NCBI RefSeq assembly: GCF_000348925.1
Contig: NZ_AODQ01000002.1
Coordinates: 33,960-97,959, forward strand
Reading direction: 5' to 3'
Origin: Cesiribacter andamanensis AMV16
GTDB taxonomy: Bacteria; Bacteroidota; Bacteroidia; Cytophagales; Cyclobacteriaceae
Length of the DNA stretch: 64,000 nt
The notes beneath the pieces are model-generated. The model had not been told where the DNA came from, ran no database searches, and saw nothing but the letters and a program-made list of their open reading frames with translations. A program made the translations under genes and the position numbers. Shown in pieces: positions 37,277 to 47,147 of the stretch (the stretch's first letter is position 1; every line of letters starts with the position of its first letter).

Positions 37277-38806
37277 ATGAATCGTAAAGTAATCCTCATG
37301 GTCCTGGATGGCTGGGGCCTTGCTCAAAATAAAGATGTTTCTGCTATCGATAAGGCCCATACCCCCTTTATGGATAGTGTATATACGAAGTATCCGCACA
37401 GTAGGTTGGAAGCCAGCGGGCGTGCCGTTGGCCTGCCCTCGGGGCAAATGGGCAATTCTGAGGTAGGCCACATGAACCTGGGCGCCGGCCGGGTCTGCTA
37501 CCAGGACCTGGTAAAGGTGAGCAAAGCCCTGGAGGATGGCGAGCTGCGGGAAAATGCCGTTTTGCAACAGGCTTTTACGCATGTTCAGGAAAAAGCGGGT
37601 CGCAAGCTGCACCTGATCGGCCTGGTGTCGGATGGGGGAGTGCACTCGCACATTGAGCACCTTAAAGGCCTGCTGAGCCTGACCCATGAAGCCGGCGTGC
37701 AGGAGGTCTATGTACATGCCTTTACCGATGGCCGCGATACCGACCCCAGGGGAGGCCTGGCCTACCTGCAGGACCTGCAGCAGCACTGCCGCCAGACAGG
37801 CGCCCGCATAGCCACAGTAATTGGCCGCTACTATGCCATGGACCGGGACCGCCGCTGGGAGCGCACTGCCCTGGCCTATAATGCCCTGGTGCGGGGCGAA
37901 GGCAAACCCACTGCCGATGTGCTGCAGGCCCTGCAAAACTCCTATGCCGAAGGGGTAACCGACGAATTTGTACTGCCCTTAGTGGCAGTAGATGCAGCAG
38001 GCGAACCGCTGGCAAAGATCCAGAGCGAGGATGCGGTGATCTGCTTTAACTTCCGCACCGACCGCGGCCGCCAGATCACCCAGGCCCTCAGCCAGCAGGA
38101 CTTCCCCGACCACAACATGAGCCGCCTGGACCTGCACTATGTAACCCTTACCAACTACGACGACAGCTTCCAAAAGGTGCGCATTGTATTTGAGAAGGAC
38201 AAGCTGCAAAATACTCTGGGCGAAGTAGTAAGCCAGGCCGGTAAAACCCAGATCCGCATTGCCGAAACCGAAAAATACCCCCACGTAACCTTCTTTTTCA
38301 GTGGTGGCCGCGAGGTGCAGTTCGAGGGTGAAGAGCGTATTATGTGCCCCTCGCCCAAGGTGCCTACCTACGACCTGCAGCCCGAAATGAGCGCCTACGA
38401 TATCCGCGACAGCATTGTGCCGGTACTGCAAAAAGGAGAAGTTGATTTTATCTGCCTTAATTTTGCCAACCCCGATATGGTAGGCCATACAGGCGTGTTT
38501 GAGGCGGCCGTTAAGGCCTGCGAAGTGGTGGACGAATGTGCCCGGGCCGTAGCCGATGCTGCTCTGCAAAGCGGCTATGTGGTGCTCATCCTGGCCGATC
38601 ATGGCAATGCCGATTTTATGATCAATGAGGATGGCAGCCCCAATACAGCCCATACCACCAACCTGGTACCTTTTGTAATGCTGGGAGGGCCTGCGGGCGC
38701 CCGGCTATCCGATGGCAAACTGGGCGATGTGGCGCCTACCATACTGCAGCTGATGGGCATTCCAAAACCCGCCGATATGACCGGCGATGTATTGCTACAG
38801 GCATGA
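37277..38806 (+). CDS. gpmI: 2,3-bisphosphoglycerate-independent phosphoglycerate mutase
   Basis: GpmI interconverts 3- and 2-phosphoglycerate in glycolysis and needs manganese. The catalytic serine is S61 (QMGNSEVGH), and the protein begins with MVLDGWG, the first metal site. SDGGVHSH, FTDGRDTDP and GRYYAMDRD follow in the phosphotransferase region, and NFANPDMVGHTG and ILADHGNAD near the C-terminus complete the metal site. At 509 aa it is a standard length. The next gene starts inside its stop codon (4-nt overlap). Confidence 0.97.
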   Translation: MNRKVILMVLDGWGLAQNKDVSAIDKAHTPFMDSVYTKYPHSRLEASGRAVGLPSGQMGNSEVGHMNLGAGRVCYQDLVKVSKALEDGELRENAVLQQAFTHVQEKAGRKLHLIGLVSDGGVHSHIEHLKGLLSLTHEAGVQEVYVHAFTDGRDTDPRGGLAYLQDLQQHCRQTGARIATVIGRYYAMDRDRRWERTALAYNALVRGEGKPTADVLQALQNSYAEGVTDEFVLPLVAVDAAGEPLAKIQSEDAVICFNFRTDRGRQITQALSQQDFPDHNMSRLDLHYVTLTNYDDSFQKVRIVFEKDKLQNTLGEVVSQAGKTQIRIAETEKYPHVTFFFSGGREVQFEGEERIMCPSPKVPTYDLQPEMSAYDIRDSIVPVLQKGEVDFICLNFANPDMVGHTGVFEAAVKACEVVDECARAVADAALQSGYVVLILADHGNADFMINEDGSPNTAHTTNLVPFVMLGGPAGARLSDGKLGDVAPTILQLMGIPKPADMTGDVLLQA

Positions 38807-39381
38807 AGTACCTGCTCTGTATTCTGGCCCTGCTGACCGGGACTGCCTGCTCCCGCGCCGAGCGGGAGGCCGATCCGAAAGCACGCATCACTGAATATTA
38901 TGATGTAAGCGGCCTGCTGCGCCGCCAGATGCGGGAATTGGCCAAAACCGATGCCCAGCTGATCAAAGATGTAAGCTACATCGATCAGGATGAGCGGGAT
39001 ACGCTGCATCTGGTGGGCCCCCAGATCCGGCAGGAGCTGCGCATGTTTACCGAAATGGACATCAACCGGGCAGTGCTCAGCGGGCGCTACAGCATCAGCA
39101 CCAGCCAGGAGGGAGGCTATGAAGTAACCCGCTATCAGGCCGATGAACCCGAAGAACTACAGGTAAACTATCTGGAAGTATACCGGCAGGGGGATGAGGT
39201 GCGCCGGCTGGAGGCCCTTTTCAGCGATCGCAACCTGCTCTACAACAGCACCCGCACGCTCACCATGACCCTCACCGAAGAGGAGCTTCCCCTTAGCTAT
39301 TCCATTGTCGGCATCCAGAAAATGATCTTCCGCGATAGCGTAGCCTACAGCATTCAGGGGCAATTTGTATATGACAAATAG
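38803..39381 (+). CDS. Hypothetical lipoprotein downstream of gpmI
   Basis: This 192-aa protein has a lipoprotein signal (LLCILALLTGTAC, lipid-modified Cys at residue 16). The mature part is charged and mixed alpha/beta and contains no known motif. It overlaps gpmI by 4 nt (ATGA) and must be translated from the same mRNA. A conserved partner of gpmI in related genomes is possible. Its role is unknown. Confidence 0.7.
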   Translation: MKYLLCILALLTGTACSRAEREADPKARITEYYDVSGLLRRQMRELAKTDAQLIKDVSYIDQDERDTLHLVGPQIRQELRMFTEMDINRAVLSGRYSISTSQEGGYEVTRYQADEPEELQVNYLEVYRQGDEVRRLEALFSDRNLLYNSTRTLTMTLTEEELPLSYSIVGIQKMIFRDSVAYSIQGQFVYDK

Positions 39382-39392
39382 GGGATTTTGGC

Positions 39393-40886
39393 CTACCGCC
39401 GTATGCGGGCATTTTTGACGGTGTTCTTGCCCTTCTCCAGATCATAGAGAAAGCCATTGATCACCGCATAGCGCACTTTGCCCCCCTTTTCCAATACAAA
39501 ATCGGCAGGCTCGCCTACAGCCAGAGGGGTAGTGGCTGGCTTGCTGCGGATGTTAATGGGCAGAGAAGTATGGTCCAGGTTCTCGGGCAGCGCCTCCACC
39601 ACCACACTGGTGTAGCCCTGCTTCAGCAGGTTCTGGATGTTGGCTTTCTCCAGAGCTTTGAGGTTGGCAAAGGAGGGCTCATAGATCCGGCCCTGCCGCA
39701 GTTGCATGCCCTTGGCGTCCAGCTCCACATAGCCCCGGTAGGGCGACATATCACCAATGCCTTCTATGCTTGATTCAAAATAAAAGGGCTCTTTGCCGGA
39801 GGGCAGCTCTTTTTCCTGCTGGTTAATGGCAATATCGGCCGTGTAGGAAAACTCCCCCAGGGCTAGTTCGGCATTGCGAATCACCACATCATAGAGATAC
39901 TGGGCGTTTTCAGGGATCTGCTCATAGTACGCAATGTCTTCCTGCTGGTACTGGCCGGTGGCTATGCTTTGCAGGCCGGCCAGGATAGCCAGAAAGTTGA
40001 GCCGGCGCACCTGCTGGCGCTCCGGATCATTGTGGTAGCCGCCCGATTCGATCAGTACAGTGCGCGTGCCCCAGCGCTGCATGTTCTCGCCAAAGGCCCG
40101 CGGCTCAAACTCGTCTTTCCACTTGCCTACCCCCTTGGGGATAAACTCCTGCAGCACCCTATTGAGCTCCACCACCAGCTGCATGGCCGGCAGGCGAATG
40201 CTATCGGCAGTGCCGGCGGCATCGATGGGGGGTGCCAGCAGCGAGATGCTGGCCGGTGGCCCTTCCGGCCCGGCAGCGTAGCGGATGTTCTGGTCGTGCA
40301 GGTTAAAGCCCCAGTCGGCCTGCAGGCTGTCGCGCATCCGCTTCAGCAGCTGGCTTTCGGGCGCCTGCAGGCGCAGGGCATCCCGGTTCAGGTCAATGCC
40401 CTGGGCATTGTAGCGCTGGTAGCGCTCGGCCCCATCGGGGTTGAGCATGGGCAGCACATACACCGTTGTATGTTGCAGCACGGCCTGCCGCAGCGAGTCG
40501 TAGCCATCGCCCGATTGCTGAAAAAAGTTGAATACATCGGCCAGCGCAGCCGTGGCGGTAGGCTCATCGCCATGCATTTGCGACCAGAGCAGCACGGTGG
40601 TAGGCCCCTGGCCAAAGCGCACCAGGTAAATGGGTTTTTTCTGCACCGACTGGCCCACCTGCTCTACAGCAAAAAGGGGGTGCTTATCAAGATCTTTGAG
40701 GATCCCTTCCAGCACACTGTGCTTAAATCGTCTGTCCTGAATACGGCTTTCTTTAAACGTCCCATGCTGTTTGTACAGGCGCTGGTGCAGCGTGCCGGTG
40801 GGTTCGGCCGGGGGGTTGGTCAGTATCATGAAGGCAGTAACAAGGGAGATGATCAGGTGGACAATCATACTCTGCATTTTTGGCAA
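39393..40886 (-). CDS. M14 family metallocarboxypeptidase
   Basis: This 497-aa protein has an N-terminal membrane or signal segment (VHLIISLVTAFMILT). The zinc site is HGDE (H105 and E108) with the third ligand in NLHDQN near residue 197; LNPDGAERYQRYNAQGIDLNRD is the substrate-binding stretch typical of the M14 family. A probable catalytic Glu lies in VLIESGGYH. A C-terminal extension of about 200 residues is of unknown function. It probably trims peptides or peptidoglycan outside the cytoplasm. It is divergent from the antiporter gene. Confidence 0.9.
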   Translation of the reverse strand: MPKMQSMIVHLIISLVTAFMILTNPPAEPTGTLHQRLYKQHGTFKESRIQDRRFKHSVLEGILKDLDKHPLFAVEQVGQSVQKKPIYLVRFGQGPTTVLLWSQMHGDEPTATAALADVFNFFQQSGDGYDSLRQAVLQHTTVYVLPMLNPDGAERYQRYNAQGIDLNRDALRLQAPESQLLKRMRDSLQADWGFNLHDQNIRYAAGPEGPPASISLLAPPIDAAGTADSIRLPAMQLVVELNRVLQEFIPKGVGKWKDEFEPRAFGENMQRWGTRTVLIESGGYHNDPERQQVRRLNFLAILAGLQSIATGQYQQEDIAYYEQIPENAQYLYDVVIRNAELALGEFSYTADIAINQQEKELPSGKEPFYFESSIEGIGDMSPYRGYVELDAKGMQLRQGRIYEPSFANLKALEKANIQNLLKQGYTSVVVEALPENLDHTSLPINIRSKPATTPLAVGEPADFVLEKGGKVRYAVINGFLYDLEKGKNTVKNARIRR

Positions 40887-41016
40887 GTTAGGCTATTCCC
40901 TATAAAATACGTAATATTCTGCCCATTGGACTGAATTTCTAACCTGAAAGCAATGCACCCCAGGCTGCCGGCAACCTTCTGCCGCTGGTCGGGCGGCTGC
41001 TCATCTACGTACTTCT

Positions 41017-42510
41017 ATGGAGCATTACGGCCTTTGGTCGCTGGTACCCCCGCTTGTTGCCATTGTACTGGCCATCCGCACCCGGCAGGTGTATGTATCG
41101 CTGCTGGTGGGCATTTTTCTGGGCTGGGTAATCCTGAGCGGTGGCAACCCCCTTACCGGCTTTTTTGCCACCCTGCAGGGCCTGGTGGATGTGTTTAAAG
41201 AACCCTCCAACACCCGGACCATTCTGTTTAGTGCGCTGGTGGGGGCCCTGATTGCCTTTGTGCAACGCTCCGGTGGGGTGGGGGGATTTGTGCAGCGGCT
41301 GGATGCCTGGCTGCGGCAGTCGGAAGCCCGGCAGGCCGGTAAGAATCCAACCGGTGTGCGTCGCAAGGTAGAGGGGCTGGCCTTTCTGACGGGCATGCTG
41401 GTATTTGTGGAATCCAGCATCTCGGTGCTGACGGTAGGGGCGCTGTTCCGGCCCGTTTTTGACCGGCTGAAAATTCCGCGGGAAAAGCTGGCCTACCTGG
41501 CCGACAGCTCTTCGGCTCCCTCTTGCATCCTCATTCCCTTTAATGCCTGGGGAGCCTACATCATGAGCCTGCTGGTGCTGCAGGGCTTTGAGCGGCCTTT
41601 TGCTACGCTTATTTCGTCCATTCCCTATAACTTTTACCCCCTGCTGGCGGTGCTGCTGGTGCTTGTGGTGATTTTTACCAGAAAAGACTGGGGCCCCATG
41701 CGGGCGGCCGAAGTGCGGGCCCACACCACCGGGCAAGTGCTGCGGCCAGGGGCCAAGCCCCTGCTGTCGGCCGAGGTAACGGCGCTGGAAGCCAAGCCCG
41801 GAGCACCCTTGCGCATGCGCAACATGCTGCTGCCCATTGGTCTGATGGTGCTGCTGATGCCCCTGATGCTGGCCTATACCGGCTGGGAGGGGGTAACGCA
41901 GGAGGGAATAGGGCCGGTAGGTCATTTCTTCAGGGCCATTGGGCAGGGGTCGGGCTCTTCGGCCGTACTCTATTCGGTGAGCATTAGCCTGCTGGTGTCG
42001 GCAGCCCTGTATATGGCGCAGGGTATTCTAACAGGGGGCGAACTGGTAGACCTTACACTTCGGGGGATTTCAGACCTGATGCCCCTGGCGCTGCTCATGC
42101 TGCTGGCCTTTGCCATTGGCAACATTTGCGGGGCGCTGGGCACCGGTCACTTTGCGGCCGAGGCGGTGCAGGGCTGGCTCTCGCCGGGGCTGGTGCCGGC
42201 TGTAGTGTTTGTGGTGAGTGGCTTTGTGGCTTTTTCAACCGGTACCTCCTGGGGTACTTTTGCCATCATGATCTCCATTGCCATTCCCATGGCGCAGGTG
42301 CTGGACGCACCCCTTTCGCTTACCCTGGCGGCGGCCCTGGGCGGGGGCATCTTTGGCGACCACTGCTCACCCATTTCCGATACCACCATCCTTTCGTCCA
42401 TGGCCTCGGCCAGCGACCACATTGACCATGTGCGCACCCAGCTGCCCTATGCACTGCTGGCGGCCGGCGGGGCGCTGTTGCTCTACCTGGCCTTTGGCCT
42501 GTTGCTGTAA
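41017..42510 (+). CDS. NhaC family Na+/H+ antiporter
   Basis: This 497-aa membrane protein has about 11 or 12 hydrophobic segments and the family landmarks FVESSISVLTVG, LADSSSAPSCILIPFNAWGAYI and FGDHCSPISDTTILSSMAS. In this family, sodium is exported in exchange for protons, aiding salt and pH control; related members exchange organic substrates. The start ATG at 41017 begins just before the first membrane segment. It is a single gene, with DUF2267 following on the same strand after a gap of 165 bp. Confidence 0.9.
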   Translation: MEHYGLWSLVPPLVAIVLAIRTRQVYVSLLVGIFLGWVILSGGNPLTGFFATLQGLVDVFKEPSNTRTILFSALVGALIAFVQRSGGVGGFVQRLDAWLRQSEARQAGKNPTGVRRKVEGLAFLTGMLVFVESSISVLTVGALFRPVFDRLKIPREKLAYLADSSSAPSCILIPFNAWGAYIMSLLVLQGFERPFATLISSIPYNFYPLLAVLLVLVVIFTRKDWGPMRAAEVRAHTTGQVLRPGAKPLLSAEVTALEAKPGAPLRMRNMLLPIGLMVLLMPLMLAYTGWEGVTQEGIGPVGHFFRAIGQGSGSSAVLYSVSISLLVSAALYMAQGILTGGELVDLTLRGISDLMPLALLMLLAFAIGNICGALGTGHFAAEAVQGWLSPGLVPAVVFVVSGFVAFSTGTSWGTFAIMISIAIPMAQVLDAPLSLTLAAALGGGIFGDHCSPISDTTILSSMASASDHIDHVRTQLPYALLAAGGALLLYLAFGLLL

Positions 42511-42675
42511 GTGAGCCCAGGCTTATTCCGGACGGCAAATCGCCAGGTCGAATAATGGCTGATTTTCTGTGGGAATTTCTTAGCTAAAGACTATCAATAA
42601 CTTATACAAACGGGCAACAGTAGGCAGGTGTCATCGTAGTTTCTCATAGAGGACTATTTTGTTAACCCTTTAACA

Positions 42676-43125
42676 ATGAGCGACATGACACTTGATTTTA
42701 ATCAGATAGCACAAGAAGGAAATACCTTTATGAATGAGCTGGCCCAAGCCCTGGGCCACACCAGCCCGGAGGACCGGGGCCAGGTAGGCCGCATCCTGAA
42801 AGCCGTGATGCATGCCCTGCGGGACTGCCTGGAGTATCGGGAGAATTTTCATGTGCTGGCCCAGCTGCCCCTGGCGCTTAAGGGGGTATATGTAGACCAG
42901 TGGCAGCATATGGACAGCCCTCACCGGCCCCGGGATGTAGAGGCGTTTGAAGAGCTGGTAAAATCCTATCAGCGCAAATACGGCGAGCAGAACTTCGACT
43001 GGGAGATGAGCACCGATGTGATCACTCAGAAAACGCTGCAGTGCCTGCGCCAGTACATCTCTACCGGCGAGGCCATCCACATCATGGACCACCTGCCCAA
43101 AGGGGTAAAGGAGCTGATGGTATAA
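42676..43125 (+). CDS. DUF2267 family protein
   Basis: This 149-aa helical protein matches DUF2267: FMNELAQALGHTSPEDRGQVGRILKAVMHALRDCL at the start, then HVLAQLPLALKGVYVDQW and a C-terminal AIHIMDHLPKGVKELM. Members occur in stress-related contexts but their function is unknown. A hairpin TTGTTAA/TTAACAA (42659-42665 and 42670-42676) overlaps the start codon at 42676 and could affect translation. The gene is followed by a very large palindromic terminator. Confidence 0.85.
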   Translation: MSDMTLDFNQIAQEGNTFMNELAQALGHTSPEDRGQVGRILKAVMHALRDCLEYRENFHVLAQLPLALKGVYVDQWQHMDSPHRPRDVEAFEELVKSYQRKYGEQNFDWEMSTDVITQKTLQCLRQYISTGEAIHIMDHLPKGVKELMV

Positions 43126-43137
43126 CCAAAAAGCGAA

Positions 43138-43187
43138 CCCAAACGAAAGAAGCACCTCCGCATGCGGAGGTGCTTCTTTCGTTTGGG
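43138..43187. terminator. 50-bp perfect palindrome between convergent genes
   Basis: Positions 43138-43162 are the exact reverse complement of 43163-43187, with no loop bases. The arms include AAGCACCTCCGCA and TGCGGAGGTGCTT, with A-rich and T-rich outer parts that give T tracts in both directions. It lies between the DUF2267 gene and a leftward gene and would stop transcription from either side. Confidence 0.85.
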
Positions 43188-43220
43188 CATCTAGTGTGCA
43201 GGCCTGGTGCGCTGCCCTGA

Positions 43221-43625
43221 TTACTTGATGCTGGAGGCCTGATCTTTGCGCAGCCCCTGCAGAAAGTTGCTGAGGGCCGTGCGCCAGTCGGGCGAGGCAT
43301 CCCAGCTGGAGCCGGCATACACATCGCCGGTGGCAATGTGGCGGATGTAGAATTTGTAGACCGGCTCGCCGGTATCTTCCCCGGCCTGCAGCTCCAGGGG
43401 AGCTTCCTTATTGGGGGCATAGTTGAGCAGGCGCCGAATGTTTTCCTGCCCGGTATGCAGGTAGAGCAGCACATACTGATAGCCCTGCTTCATTCGCAGG
43501 GTTTCTTCGGCCGTGCCGGCTTCGGTAAGGCCCCACTGGTAGGGATAAAGACCCATGGCCGATTCCAGGGCTGCCGGGGCCTCAGTACCCGAGCCCCCAA
43601 AGAAGGGGTAGGAGGGCACAGCCAT
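43221..43625 (-). CDS. Hypothetical 134-aa protein
   Basis: I do not recognise this protein. It has no signal peptide. It contains alternating hydrophobic and polar strands (GYQYVLLYLHTG, EPVYKFYIRHIATGDVYAGSS) and ends with a short amphipathic helix. It begins four bases after the stop of the frameshifted secreted-protein gene, so the two form a leftward operon. A partial duplication of the neighbouring gene is not obvious. Confidence 0.55.
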   Translation of the reverse strand: MAVPSYPFFGGSGTEAPAALESAMGLYPYQWGLTEAGTAEETLRMKQGYQYVLLYLHTGQENIRRLLNYAPNKEAPLELQAGEDTGEPVYKFYIRHIATGDVYAGSSWDASPDWRTALSNFLQGLRKDQASSIK

Positions 43626-43629
43626 TTTA

Positions 43630-44213
43630 TCAAAACTTCAGGTCCAGGGGGTAGGAGAAGAAGCGCTTTTTAATGCTCAGGTCAGTGGTATAGAAATACT
43701 CAGGCGTTTCGGGAATCAGGAAGTTGCTCATGTGCAGCTTTGCATCCGTAGCGGCCTGGTAGAGGGCTTCTACCAGCGCATGGGTGCTTGTAGCGGTGGC
43801 CTGCCAGGCCGGAGTGCCGGCATCCAGCAGTTCTTTTTTACCCAGGGGGGCTACGGTAAGGCTCAGGTTGCTCCCCTTTTTCTCCAGCAGGATCACATTC
43901 TGGATTTCGCGCTGTTGAAAATCCCGGAAAAGCCCTTGATGGCATCGGGACCCGAGCGCACATTGCCCAGCTCATAATAGGCCACAGGATCTACGCCCAT
44001 GTTGCGCAGGCCCTGGTGCAGCTCTTTGGCTGTAGCTTCCCAGCTCACTTTTTTGGAGGTGGCTGGCAGGTCTACAATCACTACCGAGCGGCTTTTGAGC
44101 AGCTCGGCAGGCAGTTGCTGGTTAAGGCTAAGCTGCGCTACAGGAGATGACTGGGCGCCAAGCGGTCCATAAAAACCTACTACAAGCAGCAGGAGAAATA
44201 GGTGTCTCATCAT
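43630..44213 (-). CDS. Small secreted hypothetical protein, frameshifted
   Basis: A signal peptide (LFLLLLVVGFYGPLGAQ) is followed by a domain with KSRSVVIVDLPATSKKVSWEATAKELH. The frame is broken after AIKGF: adding one A to the A4 run at 43928-43931 (plus strand) joins it to a second frame that reads FFRDFQQREIQNVILLEKKG and continues with SNLSLTV. The joined product would be 194 aa. The start is placed at ATG 44213, just before the signal peptide; an upstream ATG at 44237 is less likely. I do not recognise the family. Confidence 0.65.
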
Positions 44214-44380
44214 AAAATAACCCATAGGGAGTGGCATTTCGTATACCCAACACTAAAGTTGCATAAAAAAGTGCACACATGCAGCGGCCACCCCTGCAAA
44301 GAGGGCTTAAATGGCTCATAAGCCGTATGCTACAGGCCTGGCCATAGGCAAGGATGCAGTAGTACGGCAGGTCTGGCGGC

Positions 44381-45451
44381 TTATTTTTGGGCTACATAAA
44401 AGAAATTCTGAAAATCATGGGGCAGCTCATGGACCACTACCTCGCCAAATCCCGCTTCAGACAGCATCTTCAGGGCAGTTTCTTTTCCCCACATGGCCCC
44501 CAGGCCGGGCCCGTCTGCCGCCAGCGATACCGACATGCAGTGCATAAGCGAGATGGTGTACAGGGCAGTGCCAATAGGGTGGTTCATGTCTTCTTCCACA
44601 TGACTGGAGCCTGAAATATCCTGCATGAGAAAGTAGCCATCCGGCTTTAATGCCCTGTGAATACCTGCCAGTACCTGCGCCGGGCGTGGCTGGTCATGGA
44701 TGGCATCAAAGGCGGTAATGAGATCAAATTGTGCCTCATCCTGTAAGGCGGCCGCATCCATCTGCTCAAAGCTTACATTGGGGAGCTGTTGCCGGCGGGC
44801 ATCTTCATTGGCATCGGCAATGGGCCTCTCGGCGATATCGCGCCCTAAAAAGCGGCTGTTGGGAAAGCGCCTGGCCAGTTTCAGCATGGCCAAACCCCGG
44901 CCGCAGCCTACATCCATTACCCGGGCTCCTGTTTCAAGTTTTTTCGGCATGCCGGGTATAAGGGGCAGAATATGGTCTTCCAGCGCAGGCAGCACCGTCT
45001 GGGCACTTTCTTCTGCCATCAGTTCATGAAAATGGGTAAAAGCACTATAAGGAACTCCTTTACCATGCGAGAAGGCCGCTATTACCTTGTCTTCTACCTC
45101 ACCCATCATGGAAAGGTATTGCATAAAGGCCGCCATGTTGTTGGGAGAGGCCTTTCTGGTGAGAAAAGCGGCATGTTCGGGGGGGAGCCAGTAAGACGCA
45201 TCATGGGGGTGGTACAGCACAATATGGGCCGTTACCAAGCCATTCAGCCATTCGCGTACGTAGCGTTCGTTTAAACTGGTTTTGTTGGCAATCGCCTGGC
45301 TGGTAGAGGGGGGCAGGGTAGCAAGTACATCGAGCAGGCCGGTCCGGTGGCCAATTGAGAGCAAAAATCCGGCAGAAGCTTCATTGAACATGCGTATCAG
45401 GCGTTCGGAGAAGGCCTCTGCTTTTTCCTGGTTTAGGGGTTCAGTAAGCAT
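44381..45451 (-). CDS. Class I SAM-dependent methyltransferase with N-terminal winged helix
   Basis: This 356-aa protein has a Rossmann-type SAM site, VMDVGCGRGLAM near residues 178-189, then a GRDIAERPI acidic strand and DLITAFDAIHD further on. The N-terminal region (LSIGHRTGLLDVLATLPPSTSQAIANKTSLNERYVREWL) resembles the dimerisation and winged-helix domain of Rv2258c-like methyltransferases. The substrate is not known. It stands alone on the minus strand; upstream DNA at 45452-45640 shows no gene and should hold its promoter. Confidence 0.85.
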   Translation of the reverse strand: MLTEPLNQEKAEAFSERLIRMFNEASAGFLLSIGHRTGLLDVLATLPPSTSQAIANKTSLNERYVREWLNGLVTAHIVLYHPHDASYWLPPEHAAFLTRKASPNNMAAFMQYLSMMGEVEDKVIAAFSHGKGVPYSAFTHFHELMAEESAQTVLPALEDHILPLIPGMPKKLETGARVMDVGCGRGLAMLKLARRFPNSRFLGRDIAERPIADANEDARRQQLPNVSFEQMDAAALQDEAQFDLITAFDAIHDQPRPAQVLAGIHRALKPDGYFLMQDISGSSHVEEDMNHPIGTALYTISLMHCMSVSLAADGPGLGAMWGKETALKMLSEAGFGEVVVHELPHDFQNFFYVAQK

Positions 45452-45637
45452 GGTACTACATAGTTACAGGCTAAAAAAATGTGTTGTCCATCAACATGTT
45501 GCCGGGTATACCCCCTTTCGCAGCCCGGCAGGGATCAGCCTGCTGCTGATACTCTAAATCTACTAAAAAATTTAATACAACCTGATAACGTACTGATCAG
45601 TAACACCTTGCATCAAAATTTACTGGGATGTTCCGCC

Positions 45638-45666
45638 AAAAAAAATCCCTCCGGTTTCCGGAGGGA
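45638..45666 (-). terminator. Rho-independent terminator after the aldehyde dehydrogenase gene
   Basis: TCCCTCCGG (45646-45654) pairs with CCGGAGGGA (45658-45666). Read leftward, it is followed by a T run from the A tract at 45638-45645. Confidence 0.9.
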
Positions 45667-45688
45667 CTATAGCCGATATGGAAGGCGC

Positions 45689-47143
45689 TTACAGATACCT
45701 GAGCAGCAGGTTGATCATTTTCTGCACTGCCGGGCTGTAAGGGGGTTTGAGCATGCTGGTAGAGGTAAGCCCGCTACGCTGCTGCAGCACCGATTTCTCA
45801 TTACTGAAGCTTAAAAAGCCCCAGTGGCCATGGGCCTTGCCCATACCGCTCCAGTTTACACCCCCAAACGGCAGGTTGGGTTGCAGGTAGTGCAGGGCAG
45901 TATCATTTACGCACACCCCGCCGGCCGAAGTGCGCTGCAGCATTTCCTGCTTTAGTTCGGGGCGGTCAGTAAAAAGATAGAGGGCCAGGGGTTTGGGCCT
46001 GGCATTTACATACTCGACTGCTTCGGCCAGATCTCTGTAGCTTCTAATAGGTAGAATTGGCCCAAATATTTCTTCCTGCATCAGCTGGCTGTCTTCAGGC
46101 ACACTGCGTAAGACGGTAGGGGCAATAAAGCGTTCGTCTGCCGCCAGGGTGCCGCCACTTGCCAGCTCGGCGCCGGCGGCCAGGGCTTGCTGCAGCGCCC
46201 GCTGCAGGCGTTCAAAATGCCGCTGGTTAATGATGCGGGCCAAGTCATGACTGGCCTTGCTTTCCGGACCTTCGCCGCCATACATTTTAGCAATGGCCTT
46301 TTTAAGCTCCTGTACCAGTGGCTCACTTACCCGCTCGTGTACCAGCACATAGTCCGGGGCAATACAGGTCTGGCCGGCATTGAGCCATTTGCCAAAGGCT
46401 ATGCGCTCGGCAGCTTCCTTCAGGTTGGCCGTGTAATCCACAATAGCCGGAGATTTCCCGCCAAGCTCCAGGGTAACCGAGCTTAGGTGTTCGGCCGCCG
46501 CTTTCATCACCAGCTTGCCCACCTGCGGACTGCCAGTAAAGAAAATATGATCGAAGGGTAATTTTAGCAGTTCCTGTGCTACCTCTTTTCCGCCTGTGAA
46601 CACTGCTACCTCCCGGGGCGAAAACAATTCGCCAACCATGCGCTCCAGCAGCTGAGCGGTATGGGGTGTTTCTTCAGCGGGTTTTAAAATAGCCGTACAG
46701 CCTGCGGCCAGGCAACTCACCAGGGGTACCAGCTGCAGGTTAAAGGGATAATTCCAGGGGGCAATGATCAGGCAGACCCCCTTGGGCTCATACTGGATGT
46801 AGGAACTGGTGCCTACATGTGAAAGAGGGGTGCTCACCTTCCTGGGCTTCATCCAGTTGCGCAGGTTGCGCAGGGCATGCTTTATTTCTGCCTGCACCGG
46901 GTAGATCTCAGAAATATCAGTTTCGGGATGAGGCTTTTGAAAATCATTGTACAAGGCCTCATGGATGGCGTTGCGGTTTTGTTCCATCCAGCTGAGCATG
47001 TTCCTGAGCCGGTCCTGCCGCTCGGCCAGGGTGCTGCTGCGCCAGGCCTGGGCGGTTTGGCGCTGTTGCTCAAATACCTGCTGCATGCGGGCGGGCATGT
47101 CAGTAGTCGGGGCGGGCGGGCTGTCCGCTTGTTCGTGCATCAT
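45689..47143 (-). CDS. Aldehyde dehydrogenase (family 3 type)
   Basis: This 484-aa enzyme oxidises aldehydes to acids with NAD(P). The general base E226 is in LELGGKSP and the nucleophile C260 in LNAGQTC. APWNYPFNLQLVP (residues about 128-140) and GSPQVGK are cofactor contacts. The length and lack of an N-terminal extension fit the class 3 group, which handles medium and long-chain or aromatic aldehydes. The stop lies before a strong terminator and the start lies 5 nt from the metallo-beta-lactamase stop, so the two are co-transcribed. A role in aldehyde detoxification is likely. Confidence 0.92.
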   Translation of the reverse strand: MMHEQADSPPAPTTDMPARMQQVFEQQRQTAQAWRSSTLAERQDRLRNMLSWMEQNRNAIHEALYNDFQKPHPETDISEIYPVQAEIKHALRNLRNWMKPRKVSTPLSHVGTSSYIQYEPKGVCLIIAPWNYPFNLQLVPLVSCLAAGCTAILKPAEETPHTAQLLERMVGELFSPREVAVFTGGKEVAQELLKLPFDHIFFTGSPQVGKLVMKAAAEHLSSVTLELGGKSPAIVDYTANLKEAAERIAFGKWLNAGQTCIAPDYVLVHERVSEPLVQELKKAIAKMYGGEGPESKASHDLARIINQRHFERLQRALQQALAAGAELASGGTLAADERFIAPTVLRSVPEDSQLMQEEIFGPILPIRSYRDLAEAVEYVNARPKPLALYLFTDRPELKQEMLQRTSAGGVCVNDTALHYLQPNLPFGGVNWSGMGKAHGHWGFLSFSNEKSVLQQRSGLTSTSMLKPPYSPAVQKMINLLLRYL

Positions 47144-47147
47144 GGGC

